This document shows, piece after piece, positions 25,399 to 38,639 of a DNA stretch of 64,000 bases (positions within the stretch are counted from its first letter, which is position 1; each line of letters starts with the position of its first letter). The stretch comes from Sindora glabra (lineage: Eukaryota; Streptophyta; Magnoliopsida; Fabales; Fabaceae). The position numbers and the translations under genes are program-made. Below the pieces are notes generated by a model, which did not search any database, had not been told where the DNA came from, and worked only from the letters and a program-made list of their open reading frames with translations. The DNA is taken from the NCBI GenBank assembly GCA_020226215.1, contig CM035235.1, positions 49,257,511-49,321,510 of the forward strand, read 5' to 3'.

Positions 25399-25905
25399 TT
25401 ATAATAGGAATAGGCCAACAAAGAAACATGTTGATAAGCACTGATTTGATAAATGTTTGATTTTTATATAAATTTTTTTCCAATTTTTTTCTACTTTTTC
25501 AAGTTTTCCTCGATATACCGATGCTCCATGAAGCACGAGACAAAGTACACCAAGTTGTCTTACAAGTTGCAAGCGGGGATGAGGTAGGGGCCGGCACATG
25601 ACAAAATTGCAACAAGAATGGAGTAATATAAGGCTATTTTACCCGCCCCATTAGCATCCCCAGTGATGGAATGTTGATTCATAGGCACAAATAGTTTGTG
25701 AAGAGTGAGATTCGCGCCTTGATGTAAACGACATGCCCTAATGGCCAACTTAGGAATAACATGTGTCTTTGGGCAATTATTTTAGTGCCAACGCTTTAGG
25801 TCGTTTGGTGAGCTAGGAGGTCACACCACCAAAGGATGGATTGTTGGCTCTAAATCTGCATGAAAATCATTAGTCCTCGTGGTTGATACCAATGACCGGT
25901 CGAAT
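25399..25905 (-). pseudogene. possible retroelement fragment with decayed primer-binding site
   Basis: On the minus strand a frame from about 25900 to 25510 runs with only a few stops. It includes a 62-codon open part (25748-25560) with a natural residue mix such as FVPMNQHSITGDANGAGKI. Just upstream the minus strand reads TTGGTATCAACCACGAGG (about 25892-25875). This looks like the tRNA-Met primer-binding site TGGTATCAGAGC with GAG reduced to A. The layout (LTR end, binding site, then frame) would fit the 5' part of an LTR element on the minus strand. No gag or pol motif is recognised, so this stays tentative. Confidence 0.3.
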
Positions 25906-26660
25906 TGTCACTGTCAGATTACCATTCTAATTTTATTCTATTTTTTTTAAAATTAGATAAATAATATATTATAATTTAAAATATTATTAAAATAAATTTT
26001 TAAATAATTTAAAAATATGCACATATTCTTGTATGCTATAAATTCATAATATTAAATACAAGTAAATATAATTTTAAATTAACACATAATCAACAATTAC
26101 TTTAAATCGTTTATCATAAATTGAGACACTATTCCACTATTCCATCATATAATCATCTATGATATTTGATGTAAATAAAATATAATAAATTTATAAGAAT
26201 ATATTATAATTTAAAATTGCTTAAATATTTTTATTTGAAATATATTACATATTATGAACCAAAAAGAAAATAATATTCTTTAAAGGAAATAACTTGGGAA
26301 AAGTTTCTTATATTTTTGTTATAAAATACTCTATTCAGATTATAACATATATATTAATTATTCTATTTAAAAAAATTATTATATTGATAATTATTTTAAT
26401 ATTTAAACTGTAATTGTTAATAATAGTTACAATCAATAAATGTGTCAAATAAAAATTTTTACGATAAATACAGCAGAAATTTTACCTTAGATTTTTTTTC
26501 CATTTTTAAATTTCTTTTGGAACGAGGCAAACCTTTGCTCATTCCCATCTGACGAAGCAAAAAATTTCCCCGTTCTACTTCCTGAGACAATTGTGGCAAA
26601 GGCCCTCAAATTTAAGGCGAAGTGTTGGCCCTGGTCGTAAGACTAATTGGCTCTAAACAG
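25906..26660. other. intergenic DNA with a GC-richer end
   Basis: A+T-rich up to about 26500. From about 26515 to 26640 the composition rises (for example GAACGAGGCAAACCTTTGC, TGTTGGCCCTGGTCG). If the primer-binding-like site at 25.88 kb is real, part of this could be LTR; otherwise unexplained. Confidence 0.3.
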
Positions 26661-26907
26661 TAATCCCTTCATTTTTTTAGTATTATTTTAAAGAAAAATT
26701 ATTTTTATTTATCTATTATTTTATAAAATTAAGATAATATTTATTATTTAAATAAATAATCAATAATTTTATTTATCAATTAATTTTTAATATAGAATAT
26801 ATTAATAAGTTATATCTTGTCTCTTCAAAAATTAAAATTACTTATTATCTTTCTAAATGTTTATGTATTAACCTTAAATGATACTTAAAAAAGAATAAAA
26901 AGAATAT
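26661..26907. mobile_element. Stowaway-like MITE, copy 2
   Basis: Same family as 2931-3160. The left end is ATCCCTTCATTTTTTTAGTA and the right end, reverse complemented, is ATTCTTTTTATTCTTTTTTA. The shared internal order includes TTTATTTATCAATTAATTTT, ATATATTAATAA and TAAAATTA near the right arm. Confidence 0.55.
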
Positions 26908-27008
26908 ATATTTAGAGTCATCGAGACAGACTTTAATCTATGGGTCCGCAAAATATCACGGATTAGAATTTGTAAAATGTGAATATATTTAAATTAAATT
27001 AATATTTT

Positions 27009-27276
27009 TATTCCTTTTTTAAGTGTTGTCTAAAATTATTATATAAGAATTAAGAAAAATAATAAATGATCTTAATTTTGGGAGAAATAAATTATAATTT
27101 GTTAATATATTATTTATTAAAAGTTAATTAGTAGGTAAAGCTATTGAGCATTTATTTATATAGTATGGATAATATTTCAAAAAATTAATAAATCAATCTT
27201 AATTTTTTAAATAATAAAGAAAAAGAAATAAAAACTTTTTTCTAAAATGACACTTAAAATAAAACTGGAGGAATTA
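27009..27276. mobile_element. Stowaway-like MITE, copy 3
   Basis: The left end is TTCCTTTTTTAAGTGTTGTC and the right end, reverse complemented, is TAATTCCTCCAGTTTTATTT. It lies only about 100 bp from copy 2, in opposite internal orientation (TTGTTAATATATTATTTATT here against the reverse in copy 2). Confidence 0.55.
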
Positions 27277-30200
27277 TACTAAATAAATCCTCACTTAACT
27301 AATTCAATACTCACTCCGAAAATTCTTTATGCTTTGAATCAACCAAATTAAATAAATTATTTTTAAGTTAATAATTTTATTTTTAAATTAATAATTTTTA
27401 AGTTAAATAATTTTTATTATAATTTATCAAATCTTGAATTGTTTGTATGCATTAAGAATACATTAAATATATAACTTTTAAAATTACAATTATTTTTTAT
27501 TTAAAATTATTTTAAAAGCAAATTTTAAAATTTGGACTCTTATCTAAGAACTTCACAATTTTCACAAATCAAATTCGAGTTAGTTGATATACAGCCAGTC
27601 CGTAAATCGGTCTATTTAACATTTACATGTATTCTTTCTTAAAGTTCATTATTTATAAACATTGAAATTCTTACTCGGCACATCTTTATCCCTTAAAATC
27701 ATTACCTGTGAAGTTTGAAATTCTAAATTCGGTGGCTTTATTATGGTTTGCGGAAGCTTTTGCCATCACAAAATGTTTTTAGGTTTAAATGTAACTCTCA
27801 TATGCGATCTTGATCTCTTAAATATTAAATTAGTACGATTTTTTTCCTCACTTGATTTTACTAATTTGCATCACACATTAACTTAGAACTAGAGCTTACT
27901 AATATTAGAAGGAGGATATATTTTTTATATAATATATGTTTTAAATTAAATGAAATGAATTTTAATAATTTTTGTATATTTAAAAATTTTATAATGACAT
28001 TAATATAATTAAATTAAAAATAAAATCTTATTTTTATGCATAGCAAATAAGGAAAAAGCCCCGCGATTTCCAAACAACGCTGTCAAAGTAAGCTCTAGTT
28101 GCGTCGGTGTCCTATACCAACTGCTTAAATCTTGTACCAATTTTGATAATCGCTTGCTCCCTCGGTTACTGCTTATATAAAAGATTTACTTTCCTTTTAA
28201 TATTATATTTATCATAATATTATCAAAATTTATATTTTAATTAAATTTTATATACTTCTCAATAAATTTTAAATAAAATAATTTATTTATAAATAAATTA
28301 AATTTATTATTTTTAATAAAGTTGTAAAATAATAAAATTTATTTATAAATAAATTACGATCACTTCTATTAAAATAAAATGAAATTAATTCTAAAATTAT
28401 ATGCCAAATCAACACTACGTTCGTATAACATCATATTATACCTAAGCCACTAAGCGTAAGTTGAGTTGAGATCAATTTAGACGCTGCTCATTTAACTCAA
28501 TTCATAGCTTAACTCATTTATAAAAGAGTTAGTTTTTTAGTTCAAACTAAACTCAATTTGAAATTATGAACCCATGAAGATGAATTTTGGATTTAAGGTT
28601 TAGATAAGTATTTTAAAATATTATTTCAAATAAAAATGTAAGAATAATCTAAACGAATTTATAATAATTATTATAAGGAAATAACATTTATTACTTATGT
28701 ATATAAATATTAAATAAAATTAATAATTTCATTCCTAAAATTATAAAGTGCTACGTTAGTAAAATTATTCCTAAATTATATAAAATTATAATTTTATCCT
28801 TAAATAATAGTTTATACATGCACTTCATCCTTCAATACAATAATTTAAGAATAAAATTATCTATATAAAAAGAGAAAATTATTTATATAAAATATTATTT
28901 AATAATATTTTATAATTTTAAAGATAAAATTATTAATTTTATCTAATTAGTAAGTATTTATCTTGCGCGCGTGTGTATAAACACATACACATTATATTTT
29001 CCCTTTTTGTTTATATTCAAAGATGTTGGTATCCTATTTTTATCAAATATGAGATTAATTCTTGTTTAAGATACGAATAGTAATGATAAACCTTTTTAGA
29101 TAAAAATACTTTCAAGAATTGAATTTATGATCTTATCAAGCTTAAACCGTCTTAGGACTTAATCTAATTCCAGGGAATCAATTATTTGTTAATATATGTA
29201 TAGTCAAGACGACAATGCTCAAGTACTTTTTAACGGTGTCGAGATCCAGGACAATCGGTTATATTATAAATCGTTAGATTTTAAAGGCAAAATAATAAAA
29301 AGTTTAAAAGTGTAGATTTTTTAATTCATTTGATTTTTTTATTTGATAACCAATTTAATAATTTCAAGAATTTACACATTCCAAAAAATCCATAAATTTT
29401 AATGCTTGAAAAAGTAAAAATTCCTTCAATTATAATTAATTGGTAAATTCTAGTGTGCTTCAAAAGTTTCAAGACCTAATATAATATGATTGTTTTAAAA
29501 ATTATTAAATTGAAATTATTTAATCATATTTACTAAAAAATGAATAATAATAATTATAAAATTTGTCATATTATATGAAAATTTAAAATTGGGTACCATA
29601 ATAAACACGTCACTAATTTCTTTCTTAATCATGTCTGCCCTGAAAAAAATGGTGCAGTACGGAAATCTTGCACTCACATATAGGCATGTTGTGATATAGT
29701 TAAAATATCATAATGGCCTTTATCACAATCCAGTCATGTGCCAAGCATGAAGCAATCCACATAGGGAGACCTAGATCATTTAAAAAAGGTCTAGGCAATA
29801 TTTGGACTCAACAATTTGATGACAACTTACTAAAAAATTGACAGTCTCGCATTGTTGAGCTAAGTTGAAAAAGCATCACGCCATTGTTATCTTATTATGG
29901 GTACATATATCTTGACTCAAAATCATATCATAATCTCACATTTTGAAAAATCGCAAGGTATTATTCTTTTTCTCCCAATTACTTTCATATATTGATAATT
30001 TGAGCATTTAAAAAATAATTTGAATGTTGGTGTGTGTTTACGTACATTGTTAATGGATATTTCTAGCATAAATCACGTCTCCTCGATCTTAAAATGCTAT
30101 ATTATATAACGATTAAGGTGTAAGTTAACGAATCAAATAAATTGGAATAATTCAACTCAATTCATTTATTATAGGAACTAAAACATTTGGTTTGTATATC

Positions 30201-30639
30201 ATCGATTTGGCTCACAATTCTGAGTTGATATTGAATTTAATTTATTATTAGTATAAATTAATTAAATACTATTATCTATATATATTATTATATTAATAAA
30301 AAATTATTAAAATATTTTTATTATTATTAAAAATTAGTAATTATTATTATATTTTTTAATGATTTATCTACTTATTATTTACTATTAATGTAAAATATTT
30401 TAAATCAATAATTAATAAAATTTAATTTAAATAATAATACACTAAAATGACAAATTTCCCACAAGTTCTTATGGTCTTGTTTCGTAAAAATTGGGGATTC
30501 CTATGATTTATGTTCGGGAGAGCTTACGATTATACATTGGTATATTGATATATTATCGCACTAAGTTAACAATATTTTATAATATGTCACATGGTCAGAT
30601 ATTAACAGTTAAATAGAATTATATATTGATGCAGTATAA
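27277..30639. other. A+T-rich intergenic DNA with one small GC-richer islet
   Basis: No gene seen in 3.4 kb. An islet at about 28050-28175 (for example AAAAGCCCCGCGATTTCC, GTTGCGTCGGTGTCC) is followed by TTATATAAAAG, but no open frame follows. A stretch at 29838-29960 contains GTCTCGCATTG, three transitions away from the plant snRNA upstream element RTCCCACATCG; without a correctly spaced TATA or snRNA sequence I do not call a gene. Confidence 0.45.
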
Positions 30640-32270
30640 ATTTTTTTAATTTCTATAAAATTAAATTTATATTAATTTTGTCTTTCATTAAAAAGTTCTA
30701 TCAATTTTATTTTAAATTTTAATGCGAACATAAAAATTTAATGGTTTGATTGACATGGTACTATAAACTCTTATGTGACTCATTAAATGTTGACAAATCC
30801 TTGCAAAAATTATGTCAATTTCTCACAAAGAATAAACATAAATTTTAATTTTTGTAAGATGAAATTTTTATCAATTTTGTTCTTCACTAACATTAATTGA
30901 TATCAATTTGGTTCTTAAAAATTAACTTTATTTCAAAATTTAGTTCTTCATTCATTAAGAGATAGAAATACTTAATAAATAAGTTAAGTTAATAATGTTA
31001 GTTTTTTCCCCGATTCTCAATGGTAATTTATATATTAAGAATGCTTCCACTTCCAAATACAAAAAGAATGTTCAATTAATAGATGTTATTAAAATGAATA
31101 TGATATAAAATAAGTTCTAAGAGGACTATAATATTGTTTTAAACATATTTTCATAAATTTTATAATTTAATTAAATATGTTGCTATGAAATTAATAAATA
31201 TGTTTTAGAAATATTTAAATACATATTTTAATAAAAATAGAGTAAATATACTTTGATAATTTATAAAATTTACTTAAATAAAAATTTAATATTATTTAAA
31301 TATGTTTAAGACAAAGATATTTGCTATAAGGTGAGCTAAATGATTATTTAATTGTCGAAATAATAATACTTCAAGCGTTTAAATAAATTACATATATTGT
31401 ATCTATTTTCAAATTAATTTTCATTAAACTTGTACTTCAAAACTATACTTTATCTAATATACTTAAAATAGCTAAGGTAATAAAATCATAATATCATTTT
31501 ATAAAATTTAAAATTTTGATATTTTTATCATAAAAATAAATAAAATTGTAATTTAGTATTTAAAATTAATTGCCAAATTATTTGAATACACAAATTTAAT
31601 TTATATATTTTTCATAATAATGATTAAAATAATTTATTATTTAGAATACTTAAAACAAGTGCCTTGAAATTTATAATTTTTTAGTCAAATTATTTCCTAA
31701 ATTTTTTATAAAAAACACATTTTGTAAATTTTATACACATAAATTCTATGCATTTCAAAATTCATAAAGGAAATTTTATTAATTTTATTCAAAAATTTTT
31801 TGAGTATCACATAATTTACATTTAGAGGTGAGACTTTTATATTTGAAAGCATTTTCAACTTATAAAATATCGTTGAAAATATAAAAAAAGAACTAATGGT
31901 GCCAACCTAATGTATTCATTAAGTTTACCTTCCTAAAGGAGCTGCATTTTAAAATAAAGTTAATGTTCTTTAAGGATTAAACTAATATTAACTAGTATTA
32001 GTGAGGATCTAAATTGAAAAAAAAAAACTGTGTTATAAGGATTAAAATTAATGTTCATTTCCTTGGTGTGGGAAACTAATATGACTTAGTTAGATAATGT
32101 TTAATGAGTTATGTAAGAGTTGGCAACGCCAGCGAAGCTTTTAAAATTTTCCATTCATTCATGATAAAAAAAATTAAACTTTAAAATAAAGTTAATATTC
32201 AAAAACTAAATTAATATGAATTTTTAATGAAGAATAAAATTGATAGGAATACTATTTTGAACCTTCTATC
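30640..32270 (+). mobile_element. foldback/long-TIR element, copy A
   Basis: A left arm (about 30640-31060) reappears inverted as a right arm (about 31820-32270). Examples are AATAAACATAAATTTTAATT against the right arm's AATTAATGTTCATT, and TATCAATTTTGTTCTTCACT against AGTGAGGATCTAAATTGA. The central 750 bp is A+T-rich and non-coding. The whole element matches copy B at 36725-38260, including the centre, but in the opposite orientation. Long arms suggest a Mutator-like or foldback element; target duplications were not resolved. Confidence 0.65.
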
Positions 32271-32859
32271 ATGTTTCCTACTAAGTAGTTACACAACATT
32301 TGAATGTGAAGAAAATGAGGAGAGAGAAATTGTTGAGGAGAAAAGAGATTAGAAAAGGCATTAATCCGATGCATGGCACTGGCAGCTAAGAATGAAAAAG
32401 ATAATAATAAAAAATTTTAAATTTCAAACTTTTATTATGTTTGGATTTGAGGAAAGCGAAAAGAAGAGAATTGTAATTTTTATTATTTTTATATATCAAA
32501 TTTTGAAAACTTTCTTTTTTCAATTAATAATATTTTTTTTAATTTTTTTATTTATATCTCAAAAGCAAGGTTGTCAGACAAGTTAAATGGACTAAATATA
32601 AATTAGTTGGCATGAATTTTAATTCATATGAATTTGATTTATATTATTTATGAAAAATAAATTAAATTTTAAAAAATTTGAATTTATGAAAATTTGTAAA
32701 TTTTAATTATAAATTTGTATACTAAATCATATCCATTCAATCCGTACAAATTTTAATCTATATAAACCGACTTATATGATTCATAAGAAACAATTTTAAA
32801 TAATTTGAGTTTGCCGATCGGTTCGTTGGTTCGGGTGCGTTTAACAATCTTGTTCAAAG
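32271..32859. other. A+T-rich intergenic DNA
   Basis: No gene. A chance open frame of 64 codons (32392-32586) is dominated by Ile, Phe and Lys and is not supported. Confidence 0.5.
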
Positions 32860-33371
32860 GTTACGAGTGAGATTGTGGCAAGTGAAGCGCGCGTGGGGTG
32901 GAGTAAAATTTGAAGGACGACAAATAAACGTGGGAGCAGTACACTTCAGATTGGCTTGTCCGACACGTGGGGGTCGTCTGGCTAGACACTGTTCATACTA
33001 AGCTACTCAAGCTATGTGAGAGCAAAATACGGAGGAGAGAGGGGAGAGAGAGAGACAGAGAAAAAGCCCACATGAGGCCCATCCACTTACTCGTACACTG
33101 CCATCTGCCCATTTTGGCCACTGCCCAAAACGAATCGTATCGTCACTCGTACGTCCCTTCAGGCGTCCTTATGCCACGTGTCCCATTTCATGCGCTCACC
33201 TGCTCTCTGACGCTGACAACTCCTCCCTCTTTCTCTGTGTTCAACGTAAATTCACGTGGTGTTCAACTTGGACTATTTCCCTCCATTCCCTCTTCTGCCC
33301 TTCCATATATTTCTACGCTCGAGAATTCCTTCCTTGGCTACTGCAGGAAATATTTGCAGTCTTATCCGTAA
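32860..33371. promoter_or_regulatory. promoter-like island with three G-boxes and no adjacent gene
   Basis: About 500 bases of markedly higher G+C. It holds three CACGTG palindromes at 32964-32969, 33175-33180 (in context GCCACGTGTC, an ABRE-type G-box) and 33253-33258. It also has a TGGGCC site II core on minus (33076-33081), a GA-rich run (about 33028-33062), a CT-rich run (about 33275-33300) and CATATATTTC (33304-33313). A 134-codon open frame (32967-33371) spans it but has no recognisable domain and carries low-complexity Arg/Glu residues from the GA run, so I do not support it as a protein. No coding exon follows on either side. Confidence 0.4.
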
Positions 33372-35703
33372 TTTTAAAATTTTAATATTATTTTATTTAT
33401 ATTTTAATAGTATGATTGATTGATTTTTAAAATTTTAAAAATAATCTACTTATTTCTTAAAATATAAATAAAAATAATATTAACACTGTCAATATCATGG
33501 TATAATTAGAAATATTTTTTATAACAATATAACCCCGTTATAGAAAAAATAAATATAAATTTTATAATTTTTCTAGATATTAAATGAAGAAATTATTCCA
33601 AAATTATCTTAATAAACTTTTTCTGTACCAACAAAAATTATTTTTTAAATTTGAATAGCCGGAAGGTAGAATCCATTTAACATTAACATTTTTTTACACT
33701 TAACCAGTGCCTTATTGATATTACATTTATAATTTAATTAAACATGCATGTTTTTAATTCAAAATATATAAGCTCAATTTTCTTGTTTTTCATAATATAA
33801 AAAGTGAATTTATATCTAGAATAAGAAAAAATAAATATATATTTGTTTAAATAGAGAAATATTAATATAATTAAATTAAATTTCAAAAAACTTAATTGTA
33901 ACTTATTTATACGATTTTATTTCATTACTCTATATTAAAATTCAATTAATGAGTTGGGTAATTGAGAAGCTGAACATTTAATAACATCATAAATACAAAG
34001 CTAAAAGAATTAATTAATGCATGTTAATTTTTTTAAAATTATAAATAAAAAGAATTAGTTTTTTAATGACAAATAAAAAAAAAACAAAAGAACCGAGGAG
34101 TCTATCATAAAAGGAAGGGTAGGAGTGTCTTTGCATTCCCGGACACAACACATGGGATCTGGGATACGATGCTACGGTCGCAGGATTGCGTGTAAAGCAG
34201 GTTTAAATATGTGGGGGCCAGTTGATTTGGCCTTTGTTTGTACCTGATGAACGGTCATTGATTTAATAGCATGCTATGAGCAATCCCTAGCCGTTGATCT
34301 TCTAGTTGCTCTCATGAAGTAACCATACGGTCAAAATAATCCTAAATAAAAAACAAATACCATTTTATTAATACCAATATTAAATATTAAAGAGTAAAAA
34401 AATATGAATGTGATTTCTCAAAAGTGCGAGAAGATTTTACGTTTGATTAAAAAATTAAAAATTAACAAATAATATTTAATTAAAAATAATTTTTAAATTT
34501 ATAATATTTTATTTTATTTTTAAAATATATTTTATATTTTAAAGAAACTGATTGAGAACATGGGACACAGTTGAAAAGGTCTTGAGTCTCTTGACCAATC
34601 AATTAAAAATTTTAGAGAATAAAAAGGATAATGACCAACTAATTGACCATGAACCTATTACCACTTTAAGTACTGGTGGTCGATAACTAATTCACTTTCC
34701 TTCGTGATTTCTATAATTTTAAGGCAACCTGCTTGATAGAGTAGAATTTCTCGGATTTAATTATAATTTCGATCTTTTAGTATTATAATTAATTATATTG
34801 AATTTTTTAAATATATATTTTATTTTTAATATATAAATTGAAATAAATCAACTTCATCAAATTAAAAATAAAAAATCTTAATTAACATATGAAACTTTCA
34901 TAAGACAATAAATTAGTACTTACGGCAAGATAAAATTTGCGTAACACATCTTATCAGATTAAAAAATTACAAATTACTCGACTTACATACCCCCAAAAAA
35001 TATTTTAGTTTGGCTGGTAATATCACATAATTTAATGATTTCCATTCCAGTTATTGTTAACATGGAATTTTATAGGAGTTTTACGTGTTAATCATGATTT
35101 TCACTCATGCAGTGACATGCAATGCTCCCAAGTTTTTCCTAATCAGGGAAATTGACTCAGTGCATTTCCTAATTGTATCTAATCTTTTTCTTAGAAAATA
35201 TATCAGATAAATTTTAGAAAGAGATAAATATATATTTTTTTGTTTGAAATTATAAACTTTGAAGTAAAATTTATGTTTTCATTTTTCAAAAAAAATATAA
35301 AAAAGAGAAAATCTTGATCCCCTAATTAGTGTTGTGAGAATACTAATAATTGATTAGTTTAATAGTAATAAGTTAAGTTTCAAAGTCTTTCAAACTTGAC
35401 AGAAGGTTTTGAATTTTATTTTTGAAAGCATCTTTGGTGGGAAGAATTTTATTATTTATTACTTGCACTTGGAGCAAGATTAAGCTTATACTTGATAAAA
35501 AAAAGATGTGAGGGTACTTAAGTGTAAATTGAAAAAAAAAAAGAGTGCAAAATTTAGAGAACATTTGATTGATAGAAAGTTATATATAAGATGTAATTTT
35601 TCATGACATAAGAAATAAATAAGTTGCTTACTTGATCATTAATTATTAAAGTAGAGGAAATAAAATTTTTAAAAGAAGTTATGCTTATCGAGAAATATGA
35701 GAA
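33372..35703. other. A+T-rich intergenic DNA with a GC-richer islet
   Basis: An islet at about 34105-34325 (for example GGATACGATGCTACGGTCGC, CTAGCCGTTGATCTTC) resembles plant promoter or conserved non-coding DNA but is not followed by an open frame. The rest shows nothing recognisable. Confidence 0.4.
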
Positions 35704-35986
35704 TAGACCTGTCAAATGGAATGAAATTCATGGATTGGTTCAGTTTATGAATTTTTTTGGATTGAATTACTTAAAATTGGACTTTTTTTTTCATGTGTTG
35801 ATTTGCACAAACTTGACAGATACAAATTAATTTGCAAACTTGCAATTAAAGTTTGTGAATCTACACATCAGATTATAAAGATAAATTAGATTTAAACCAT
35901 TCAAAATTTGATTCTCTTTTTTCTTGGACAATATAGACTAATTTATATCCAATCCAATCCATCTATTTTATAGTCCTATATAAAAA
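35696..35986. mobile_element. short hAT-like MITE
   Basis: The element (35704-35978, 275 bp) has ends TAGACCTGTCAAATGG on the left and, read inward from the right, TAGGACTATAAAATAG followed on both sides by ATGGATTGG. Flanking octamers TATGAGAA and TATAAAAA agree at 6 of 8 positions, compatible with a decayed target duplication. Confidence 0.55.
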
Positions 35987-36724
35987 GTCGCATAATGCTT
36001 GCCCTTATTTGGTTAAGAATTTTCAATATTATTTATGGATAAAAATTTATAGGCAAATTAAACACATTTTTTGTAAAATTTAATATAATTACATTCACAC
36101 CCTTTTTATTTTTATATACACTCACATCCATCCACTTTTGTTTTATAAATATATTCACTTTCTTTGCCTTTTTTTTTTTTTTTTGGAAAAAAAGAGACGT
36201 GTGTATATTTCTTGAAAGTAGAAGGATGTGAGTGTAATTAAGTTAAATCTCAAAAAATATGATTTTAATTTGCCTAAAATTCAAAACTAGCTCAGTTCAA
36301 TTTAAGTAATAACTATCGTACTTTTTTTATCTTTGCAATGAGTTTGAATATATATATGCATATATGTATGTATGTATATATTTGTGTAGGTAAACTATCT
36401 TAGTTTTTTTATATGATTAAATTTTAATTTTTATAGTAAATTAAAAATTAAAATTTAATCTTAATTAAATTTTTTTATATTTTTAATTTTTTATTATACA
36501 ATTTTAAAAGATATAATAGTTATTTTGATAATATTTATTGTAAAGTTCAAAGTTCAAAGTTCAAAACAAAAAAATTCAAAAGCTTCCTCAAAAGTGTTTT
36601 TTTTTTTAATTATCGATCAAATAATGTTAAGTACTTTCCCAAAAGTTTACAAAGGAGTTTATTTTCCCAAAAGCTCAATTTATCACAAAAAATTATATTT
36701 CATATGTGAAGTAAATGACTTCTT
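35987..36724. other. A+T-rich intergenic DNA
   Basis: No gene. A heptamer GTTCAAA repeated three times lies at about 36543-36563, and a T-tract near 36170-36183. Confidence 0.5.
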
Positions 36725-38260
36725 AAACTTTTAAGACTAAAATTTTATTTTAATTCTTCTAATATTAAGTTTTTATCAATTAAGTTTTAACTAAAAATCA
36801 ATATCAATTTAGTATGTAAAAATTAACTTTATCTCTAATTTTAATCCATTCGACATGAGAGGACCAAAAAACTTAATGGTTTGATGGACTTGATGTTGTA
36901 ACTCTTATATGACCTATTAAATATTGATGAGCCCGGATTAAAAAACATGTCAGTCTTCTAAAAGAATAAACATAAATTTTAGTTACTGTAAGGGAAAGTG
37001 TTTATCAATTTCATCTCTCACTAATATTAATTGGCATCAATTTGATCCCAAAGAATTAACTCTATCTCAAAATTTAGTCACTTCGTCTTTAGGGAAAGGA
37101 AAAAACTTAATAGCTAAATTAAGTTGGCACTATTAACTCTCCTTCAATATTTTCAATAGTATTTTATATATTAAAAATACTCTTACTTCCAAATACATAT
37201 CATGGGACACCCAAAATTTTTTTGAATAATATCTAGAAAATTTCTTTTATAAAATTTGAAATATTTAGAATTTAAGTGTATAAGACTTAAAAAATTTATC
37301 TTATAGAAAATTTAGAAAATAATTTGATTAAAAATATATAACTTTTGAGGCAATTGCTTTAAATATTATAAATTATTGAAAATTTTAGTAATTATTATAA
37401 AAATATACAAATTAATTATTTATTTCAAATGATTTGGCTATTAATTTTAAATTTTAAATAATAATTTTATTTTATATCTAAATTTTAAGTTTTATAAAAT
37501 GATATTATAATTTTATTATATCAATTATTTAAAGTTTGTTAGATTAAGTACAATTTTGAAGTACTATTTAAATGAAAACTAATTTGAAAATACATACAGT
37601 ATTTATGAATAATTTAAATGCTTGAAATATCATTATTTTAATTATTAAAAAATTATTTAACTTTCCCTACAAAAGTCTTTATCTTAAGCATATTTAAATA
37701 ATATTAAAACTTTATTTAAGTGAATTTTATAATTTATCAAAGTATATTTACTCTATTTTTATTAAAAAATATATTTAATTCTAAAATATATTTATAAATG
37801 TCATGGCAACCCTATTCAATTAAATTATAAAACTTGTAAAAGTATGTTTACTTCTATATTTGGAAGTTAGATTTTTATATTTGGATTCAGTTTTAGTCTA
37901 TAAAATTACCATTGAAAATGCTAAAGAAGAATTAACGGTAACAACTTAATTCACCCAAGAAAGGAGAGATTAAAGATTGAGATAGAATTAATCTTTAATA
38001 ACCAAATTAATACTATCAGCGTTTATAAGTGACAAAATTGATATAAATTTTATTTTACATAACTAAAATTTATATTTATTTTTTTAGAGTAGGAGGTTAA
38101 CATAATTTTTTATGGGATTAATTAGGAATTAATGTGTCACTTAGGAGATGATAACGTCACGTCAGTTAAATTGTTAATTTTTTAAAAAATAAATTAAAAT
38201 TTGACACAAAATTAATTTTCAAGAAGCAAAATGAAAATATGTTTTTAGTTACTTTTCAAT
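36725..38260 (-). mobile_element. foldback/long-TIR element, copy B (inverted relative to copy A)
   Basis: The left arm (about 36725-37200) and right arm (about 37840-38260) are inverted copies. For example, ACTAATATTAATTGGCATCA is mirrored by the right arm's CAAATTAATACTATCAG, and AACTAAAATTTATATTTATT mirrors the left arm's ATAAACATAAATTTTAGTTA. The centre matches the reverse complement of copy A's centre (for example CATATTTAAATAATATTAAA here against the reverse in copy A at about 31280). Diverged and non-coding. Confidence 0.65.
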
Positions 38261-38639
38261 TTGTTCATCACCGTTCATGGTAAATTATTTGCTACTTGCT
38301 CCCATTTTATCACCAGCTAACATTACTGGAAGCTACGATTAATATTCATACAATAATATTATACATTGTGAAATTAAATTTTCAATACAAATTAAGAGTT
38401 ATCATTGAATATAGAATGATGGAATAAATATATAAAATTTAAATTAATAAATATAAAAGATTTAAAATTCAATTTTAGATCTCATTTTTTGCATTAAGAT
38501 TTTTTTAATATTAATATTGGCTTTAGCAAAATGTTACTGTATACTTAATTAAAATCTGAGTTAGCGCTAATGTATTTAATTATGCACGCTAAAGTTCACC
38601 AAAAGTGGTTGACAGCTAGGTTGAAAATAAGTTGCCTCT

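Noticed and set aside
29838..29860. GTCTCGCATTG as an snRNA upstream promoter element
   Set aside because: Three mismatches to RTCCCACATCG, no TATA at proper spacing and no snRNA downstream.
32967..33371. 134-codon open frame on plus
   Set aside because: No recognisable domain; part of it translates a GA microsatellite-like run. The island is better explained as regulatory DNA.
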